Shown here in pieces: positions 57,441 through 64,000 of a stretch of 64,000 bases of DNA. Every line of letters starts with the position of its first letter. Position 1 is the stretch's first letter. A program made the position numbers and the translations under genes. Below the pieces are notes generated by a model, which was not told the origin of the DNA, did not search any database, and worked only from the letters and a program-made list of their open reading frames with translations. Source of the stretch: Tretioscincus oriximinensis (Eukaryota > Chordata > Lepidosauria > Squamata > Gymnophthalmidae). The stretch spans positions 786,499 to 850,498 of the forward strand of contig JAJVDF010000165.1 of the NCBI GenBank assembly GCA_022410635.1. The letters are read 5' to 3'.

Positions 57441-59160
57441 CCCTGTGGGACTGAGAGACAGGATTTAGCTCCCAAAGTCTACACAAATTTGTACCCTGTC
57501 AACCATTCATACCTCACTCAGTCTGCCATTTCACCTTCCACCCCAATTGTATCACAATCATACACGCATCCCCACTACTACCCATGTGATGCATGTCAAC
57601 CCTCATAAGTCTGTCTCTACCACCAGGGGGAACCACAGAAGGCTTGGGGCCTGCCATGAAACTTACAAGGGATGGGGGGATTGCAGTGTTGGAGGTTGTA
57701 ATTGATCTAGACCAATTTGAGATGCCTGACTCTGACCCTGTTGTTTGTGTGTAGTTGGAAGAGGTTGAAGAATCTACACAAAATCTACAAGGCATAGGAT
57801 GGATTTCAGCACTAAGCATGGAAAAATCTTTTTTTTTTTGCATGGTTTCTACTTTTTCTTGCTCCTAAGAATTTTGGGAGCATCATACAAAGCAAGGTAT
57901 GTGTGAACAGCTCTTAAAAAACCATCTTCAGTTTTGGTTTAAAAACAGTCACTTGTTTGATTTAAAATATATGGTGCCAGGAAATTCATAAACCAACCCT
58001 TCTAGCTCAGTACTAAAAAGACTGCACTGCGTCTGCCAGTTTTACTGAAGTAGCAAGATCATTTGCTTTTCGAACTCACTCCCTTCTGATGCTTCTTTCC
58101 ATAAGGCTGAGAACATGTTGAAGAGCCATGATTTGGTATGTGGGAGAAGAGCTCAGGTCCTCTGTTCCTTAATCCAGCTTGCCAAACTGCTTTTCAGCAA
58201 AATAAAAACAAGGTGCAGTGTAGCTTCTGCTTTTTGTGTGGCTTGGCTTTTGATATTGGCATAGCTGAGATATGTGTGTGTGAATGTTCACAACAATAGC
58301 AGCTGGGATAAACTCCCTTTCATATGGCCCTGGTGTGGCAAAGATGCACGTTTCCATTGTTTCTGCTGTATTTACTCACCCAAGAGTACTTTGGGGACAC
58401 AAAAAGAGTTTGTTCAACAAGCCAAATGACTTTCCAAATTAGCTGCTCCTTTTTTTTTCAAGTCAAAAGCTGCAATTAAAAATTCACTTGATTAATTGCA
58501 CAGATAAGCAGATTAAAGTTACAGCCTCACGTAGACTTGCTAAGAAACATGTGCTGTTGAGCTCAGTGGGTTTGATTTGCTTCTGCTTCCTCAGGGAGAA
58601 CCAAGTTACATTCTAGGTGGCCCAAGGAGATGAAGGTCAAAATCACTCAGAGGGTTTGAAAGAGACAGTCTAAACCATGAACGCTTTCAGCATGCCAGTT
58701 GGAAATATTTTCTTACTGTGCTGCTTAAAGAAAGACATTCTTTTTACACACCAGTATTTTCCTTTTCCTTTCAACTACGTTGCACATGTGAGGACATGAT
58801 CTGATTATGCCATCCTGAAACCAGTTTTATAAAGGAATGAAGACCCCTGAGATATTTCCCCAGCCTTTTGGTGTATTGTGAAGACTGGAAAAAGTGCAAA
58901 AAAGGGTAATCAGAATTATCAATAAACTGACAGTACAGGGCTGTAGAAACAGTAAATCTTTTGACTCCAGTTTCTTTATGATATCTCTGATTTTGACATT
59001 TTAAATTATATATCAATGTAGGAAATAAGCATTTAACATCAAACTACTTTTAGAATGCTAATCAATTAAAACTTGATCCAGTGGCTATATCTGTGCCGTT
59101 CTGGTTTTTTAATTTTATCTGTTTTTTTTTTAATATACACCAATATAATTTTTAGTTTTT
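57441..59160. other. intergenic, mostly unassigned
   Basis: Holds a candidate regulatory stretch (58440-58700). Otherwise no repeat or exon could be supported. Confidence 0.4.
58440..58700. promoter_or_regulatory. repeat-free stretch with homeodomain-type motifs (candidate enhancer)
   Basis: Contains gcaattaaaaattcacttga then ttaattgcac and gattaaagttac within 60 bp, next to balanced-composition sequence with no repeat. Candidate conserved noncoding element, on style only. Confidence 0.2.
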
Positions 59161-59431
59161 AATTTATAGTTAGTTATAGACTGCGTGCACACGACGACTT
59201 AAAAACTACTACAAAGCTATATCCTGGAATATAGCAATCGTGTGTCCATGCACACCAAATCTGTATATTCCGTGGTCAATGCCCCAGTTCCATAATATCG
59301 CTCATTGATCGTGTGGCAGTGCAGTCCGAGAATTTCTTTTTACACACAACAGCCAATAGAAACAACTGTTGCGTTCTCATTTGTTTTAACATCTCACATC
59401 TAATTTGTGCACACACATACACATGCGAGAG

Positions 59432-59580
59432 TATGGGGGTCCTCCGGAACGATGTCTGAATATCCCAGCAATAGTTTATTCTAGGGAAAAAGGTGTTTAT
59501 TGTGGGTCCACTGCTGAAAAATGCTGTGCTTAAGTCTTCCTCATAGCTCTCCGAACGAGGTACAAAAATGCTTTATGCTT
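59432..59580 (+). repeat. second copy of the repeat also at 14996-15120
   Basis: cgatgtctgaatatcccagc, aatagtttattctaggga and the tccactgctgaaaaatgct block match the earlier copy. It lies just upstream of a LINE pol remnant. Confidence 0.5.
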
Positions 59581-59589
59581 GCAGCCAAA

Positions 59590-60720
59590 GTTTAATAAAT
59601 TATAAAACTGGAAATAATGAAATATTGCCGCACAGCACCCTGAAGGGCATCCCACACTTTCAGGCATATGGAGATTTGTCTAAGGAAAACTATCCCAGCT
59701 GCCCAAACTCATTAGTTAAGGATACCCAGGATCTGTAAGACCTGCAATTGAAGTTTACAAGGCAAAAGTGAGTCCACCCTGCTTTGTGGGGTTGAAATAT
59801 GGGGATCCTCAAACTTTCAAAAATTGGACACTCCAACTAAACCAGCTGTGTGCACTGCTATGGTTGCTCAGACAATGTTCTTAGCAGCTAACTTGAGAAA
59901 AGTGGTTGGCATAAGCTTTCGTAGACAGGTCTACTTCTTCAGATGCATCTGAAGAAGTAGACCTGTCTGCGAAAGCTTATGCCAACCACTTTTCTCAAGT
60001 TAGTCTCAAAGTGCTGCTAGCTCCTTTGCTGGACTTTCTGCTAGACTAACACGGCTATTTCTCTGAAATTTCTTAGCAGCTGTGAGAGCAGAAGCAGGAT
60101 TTCTACCATTGAACATCCTTGCCTTAATAGATAGTTATTGGCTAAAGCTCATTCATATGTGCCCAAACAGATGGAACAAATAGCCAGGCTGCACTATGTC
60201 CACTCCCTATCTAAATTCATGCACAGAACCTCCCAACTGGGGCTGTCGCTATCAGCCCTAGCAACCTTTGGCCCTCAGGCTAATGAACTGCTGAACTGAA
60301 ATGCTGCCCAGAAGACATTGAGGTGTAAAATGAACCGACAGCTATTACTCAGGTCAGAGCTACTCCTTACTTGGCAGACTCCAAACATCAGGTCAAGATT
60401 GAGAGCTATCTGGCCTTCAGGCTGCCTGTGGCCGTCACTAGAGCCAGGTTCGATCAAATGGACATAATGCAGGCAAGGGGACGGTATCAAAATCTGTCAT
60501 TCTTAAGCAGACTTTGTGTTTGTGGAGCCCAAGTGGAAGAGATCAAGCATCAGAGAGAGCTATTTTGCCTCGCTTTTACTTAATCATCAGTCTTCTAAGA
60601 ACTTTGACAAATTGAACTGGGTGCTTTGTGATATCGACAAATATGTTACCAGTCAAGTGGCCATTTTCATTCTGAAAGCTTCTACAATCCGTGCCACTAT
60701 TGGGTCCTAAATAACACTCC
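59590..60720 (+). pseudogene. non-LTR retrotransposon pol C-terminal remnant, split by hairpin repeat
   Basis: Broken frames run from about 59740 to 60710. The best part (60371-60580) reads VKIESYLAFRLPVAVTRARF then a DRLC-C-like motif (SRLCVCGAQVEEIKHQ), which is like the C-terminal CxC...H zinc motif following the RT of several LINE groups. The family is not assigned. A 180-bp hairpin element interrupts it at 59890-60069. Confidence 0.55.
59890..60069 (+). mobile_element. hairpin repeat family, copy 3: near-perfect 112-bp palindrome (possible Penelope-like element end)
   Basis: Arms 59890-59945 and 59946-60001 match at 55 of 56 positions around the centre atgcat. A one-armed tail (60002-60069, with gctcctttgctggactttct and acggctatttctctgaaat) follows. 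Flanking copies of ttcttagcagct (59878-59889, 60070-60081) are identical. In the right arm CTGAAGA (59949-59955), a 6-bp stem gtagac/gtctgc and GAAA (59971-59974) then gc-ttat-gc are arranged as in a hammerhead ribozyme core. Confidence 0.7.
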
Positions 60721-60871
60721 AGGAATGTCATTCTGTATGTGGTTTTTCCATATTTTAATGCCTTTTAAACTTTTAATTTTATTTTATATATATGATTAAA
60801 TTCCTACACAATTGTATTTGTGATATGGTGAAGAAGACTGACCACTAAGAATAAACCATTCATCAACAGGC

Positions 60872-61041
60872 AGGACTCTTGAGATACCATTTGCAGGGAG
60901 TCATGAACAGGAGCATATTTTGCTTTCCTCTGTTTGGACTTCCCAGGTGCATCTGGTGGGCCTCTTTGTGACACAGAATGCTGGATTAGATGGGCTGTGG
61001 CCTGATCCAGTATGGCTCTTCTTATGTTCTTATGTTCTTAA
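60872..61041 (+). mobile_element. CR1 LINE 3' UTR with intact terminal repeat
   Basis: aggactcttgagataccatt to a gatccagtatggctcttctt block, ending in ttatgttcttatgttctta, the (TTCTTATG)n terminus. This is the cleanest CR1 3' end in the window and among the least diverged. Confidence 0.92.
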
Positions 61042-61596
61042 CGTTTCACTTTCAGGAAGAGAAACGTTGTAGAAGATACCCAAGTCAATAAATGTTTCAG
61101 CTCAGTAGATTTTTCAAGTTAGCTGGTTTGCTGCACCTTTCCTTGCCATTAATCTGTGCGAAAGTGTACATTAACCAAGAGTAGGTTGAAATGTCAGCTT
61201 ATTTTTTTATCTGTTTAAGAATCAATCCCAAGGTTTTTACGTTCACATAAAAACTCTATTTAGAATGAGCATTGCTTTTTTTCCACAGGAGGCTTGAAAC
61301 AATATTCTTATTGTGTTGCTGGCTGCAAGGACTACATATTCTGCTGTGTACAAGTTCTGTGCAGATTAATCTTGTGATAGCTTTGACTTTTGTTCACTTG
61401 TAGCTTATGATGCTTGTAGCATTTGGTGAAAAATAAATACCGGTACTTTCCCATTCCTTTTAAAACTGCAAATCTCCTGTCTCCTTTTTTTGCAATAGCC
61501 CTTTACAGCAGTGATTCCCAAATTCCCAAAGTGAGCTGCCACCTCCTTGGCTCCCAAGTCACATCTCTAGTGCACCCCACCCCATTCACTCTAATT

Positions 61597-61612
61597 GTAA
61601 AAAAAAAAAAAA
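61597..61612 (+). repeat. poly(A) run
   Basis: Sixteen-base or so A run, not linked to a recognisable element. Confidence 0.8.
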
Positions 61613-61789
61613 ATCTTACTGTTCCCTCAGTACCTCCAGCTCCTGCAGGGAGTCAGTACCTCCCCTTTGGGAATCAGTGCTTTACAATGTCACAGAAAGA
61701 TATAGGTCAACATTTGTGTTTTGACTGATGGTCACTCATCATTTTCATGGGAGATTTTGCCCACAACTTAGACAGTTGTGTTTTATGAT

Positions 61790-61905
61790 TTTAATCTTGT
61801 GAAGGTCATGGCGACCCGATTTTTTTTAATTTTTGTAAGCCGCCCTGGACACCTTCGGGGGGAAGGGCGGGGTAAAAATCTTTTAAATAAATAAATAAAA
61901 TAAAT
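61790..61905 (+). mobile_element. L2-type 3' tail, well preserved
   Basis: tgtaagccgccctggacacc then ttcggggggaagggcggggt and a TAAA-type microsatellite (61885-61905). Better kept than the other L2 tails here. Confidence 0.75.
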
Positions 61906-62211
61906 ATTAAAAAGTATAATCTAATTAACCCTTTTGTGCCCCAGTGGCACATTTTAGGCATTATTATTGCTTGCTACATGTCTAGTTTGCATTCCTTTGG
62001 TTCTCACTAGTGGATGATAAGCCATACATACAGGATTGCCCTGTGGAAGGGAGGAATACATGATTCGGTGATGATATATTTTTTTCTCCCAAAAGGACCT
62101 ATGGCTCAGGATCAGAAACAAAGGAGTTAATAGTTTTTATTGATAGCCCTGCGTACAATTCAGTCTTTTTCTACCTTTTTCATAGCGCATTGTCACATCT
62201 TTATTTTTAAA

Positions 62212-62300
62212 CCTTCAGTTCATCTTCAGTCGTAAAAAATATGTTTAATCCATTTTTTTCTGGACTAAACCCTTTTCTTCAAAACTGAAGATGGTACAAA
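62212..62300. mobile_element. palindromic MITE relative
   Basis: cttcagttcatcttcagtcg and cttcaaaactgaagatggt form the inverted ends, with tttaatcc and ggactaaac inside. Diverged member of the family at 48808-48901. Confidence 0.45.
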
Positions 62301-62999
62301 CTAAAGATATGACTTTTATTTTTCAAAGTGCTCTTGGAAAAGAAAGGATTTCTTCTGGAACTATGCCCCCCTTCACATGTATTAAAAATGCAATGGTGTT
62401 AAACTGTGGAATAACCCAGTCATGGGTCCATATGTACCCTCATACATTCATGACAAACCACTAGATCTATACGTTTCTATTACATTGGTGTGTAAACCTG
62501 TCACATACATCTGAGAATTATACAACTGAGATACCCAGAAGATAGTACTACATCACATTTTGCCAGATATTCACACAATATCCTGCCTTCTCCCGTTACC
62601 GAGCAGGACACGAAGGCTTAAGAATGGGAATACTGGGAGTTTCATAATGATGTCTGAAAAAGTCAACTATTAGAATTATCTGGGACCACAGACATTTTTC
62701 CCAAATGGATTACTGAAATTTTGATAGCACTGAGGCAAAGACATCATGATGTTACTACCATTGCAGTAGGAAAATCTCATGTGGATGCAGCCTTAAATGT
62801 TTCAAATTAACATGAACGGATTTTTTTTTAAAAAATTGAAAGTTATTCAGTTTTTCCCCACTAGATATTTTGCATCAAAATTAATTATATAGATATTAGA
62901 TACTAATAACATAAATAAGGTGAACCATAAGTAGTAAAGCTTAGATATACCTGAAGATTTTCTTACAGCATTTTAATCACTCTCTGCTGTCTGTTCTCA

Positions 63000-63260
63000 T
63001 TACCTTGCAATGCAACACTTTTTTAATCAAGGCAAGAGTTCATTAGTGAAGCTTGGGAGTTTTGTCGGTTAGCAAAGAAGAGCAATTAACTTCTCAGACA
63101 CCATTTATTCCAATATTTCAGTGTTGTATCTTAGCACAGTTACCGGAATCTAAAGCAATTTGTGACAGGAGACATCAGGGAAGTGCCTCTGAGCATGTCC
63201 GGCTTTTTGCCAGGCAGAGGGCCATGGCATAAAGCTCAAACTAGCTGTCTCGCTTGATGC
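63000..63260. promoter_or_regulatory. repeat-free stretch (candidate conserved noncoding element)
   Basis: Balanced composition with ttttttaatcaaggc, agagcaattaact and similar motifs and no visible repeat. Flanking DNA is AT-rich. Only alignment to other vertebrates could decide. Confidence 0.15.
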
Positions 63261-63499
63261 TTTTTACTGTATTTTGTGCATGCTTTGGAACATAGCCTTT
63301 GAATATGGGAATTTCTTCTTGTGCTACTAATTGTATAAGGAAGTTTACCTTTCCCCATATGAACTGGAGCACTGGAAGAAACTCCATCATGACTTCAGTA
63401 TAGTTCAAATGACTGAATTTTGCAAACTCCAGAGTTGTGTCTAGAGGCCATTTGCAGGTGAGTGAAAGTGAAGGAGTTGACTTTGTCTTTTATTTGAGA

Positions 63500-63597
63500 T
63501 GGTTAGAAGCAACAAGTGGGCCACTGTGCGAGACAGGTTGCTGGACTAGATGGGCTGTGATCAGATCCCGCAGCATTCCCCTCATATTCTTAAAATC
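63500..63597 (+). mobile_element. CR1 LINE 3' UTR end, old
   Basis: agacaggttgctggactaga then tgggctgtgatcagatcccg and a decayed catattctta end match the sense CR1 UTR terminus. Confidence 0.75.
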
Positions 63598-64000
63598 AGT
63601 TATCTTGGAACAAAAATCTGTCATTTGGTATCAAGCTATCCTTAGAGTGAACAATCATCATGATATCATGTAACATTATTGCAAGAATCCTCCTCCTTAC
63701 CATGTCCATCTGCACAAAATGCCTTCTTGTTCTGAAACAGAAATCTCTGGTATGTCAGCAAACACTTTTAATAGTGGTTACCAGCTTTCCTATTTAGATT
63801 TATGCAGTTTGAAGCATTCTGGGTATGGTGTCTCCTTGCTGCAGGCACACAAGGGTCCTGTACACACAATGTGTTAAAAAACATAATTGTGTTAAGTTCC
63901 AAAACAACTCATTCCCAGCCCTGGCATACTTTACCTTTCTCCTGTCACAAACAAATGCAAACAAGTCTTTAAATCCACATGGTACAGAGTTACCAGAATG

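Overview
The window looks like a stretch of AT-rich squamate (lizard or snake) nuclear genome. Split exons with GT/AG junctions mark it as animal. The repeat content points to a squamate: many CR1-type LINE pieces ending in (TTCTTATG)n, RTE/BovB-like LINE pieces, tRNA-derived SINEs of the Sauria type, L2-type tails and small L1 pieces. The species cannot be named from the sequence.

Only one protein gene is well supported. Positions 1150-10420 on the + strand hold the last five coding exons of URB2 (Urb2/Npa2 family, a nucleolar factor for large ribosomal subunit assembly). All junction phases agree across 257 codons to a TGA stop at 10418-10420. The 5' part of the gene lies to the left of the window. 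A possible extra 42-bp exon sits at 386-427. Inside the intron 1261-3141 there is an open, unidentified exon-like stretch on the opposite strand (1486-1656).

From about 10.4 kb to 64 kb the DNA is intergenic as far as I can see. It is a layered graveyard of transposable elements separated by unassigned AT-rich sequence. Layout: L2, CR1 and L1 pieces (11-17.7 kb); a Sauria SINE split by a 712-bp LTR-like insertion with a 5-bp duplication (19.8-20.7 kb); an 885-base assembly gap flanked by two CR1 pieces in opposite orientation (25.1-26.3 kb); a pile-up of nested CR1 and L2 pieces including the longest reverse-transcriptase remnant (30.7-32.6 kb); a large tetranucleotide microsatellite (36.9 kb); BovB pieces (38.0 and 53.8-54.2 kb); three related hairpin repeats each flanked by 12-bp repeats (40.6, 43.0 and 59.9 kb); short palindromic TA-flanked MITEs (29.7, 30.4, 48.8 and 49.0 kb); and a degraded LINE pol tail (59.6-60.7 kb).

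No bacterial, CRISPR or operon-type system is present. The most interesting leads are the hairpin repeat family with a degenerate hammerhead-like core, the SINE/LTR nesting, and the antisense exon-like stretch in the URB2 intron. A few repeat-free stretches rich in homeodomain or octamer-type motifs could be conserved enhancers, but this needs alignment to other genomes.
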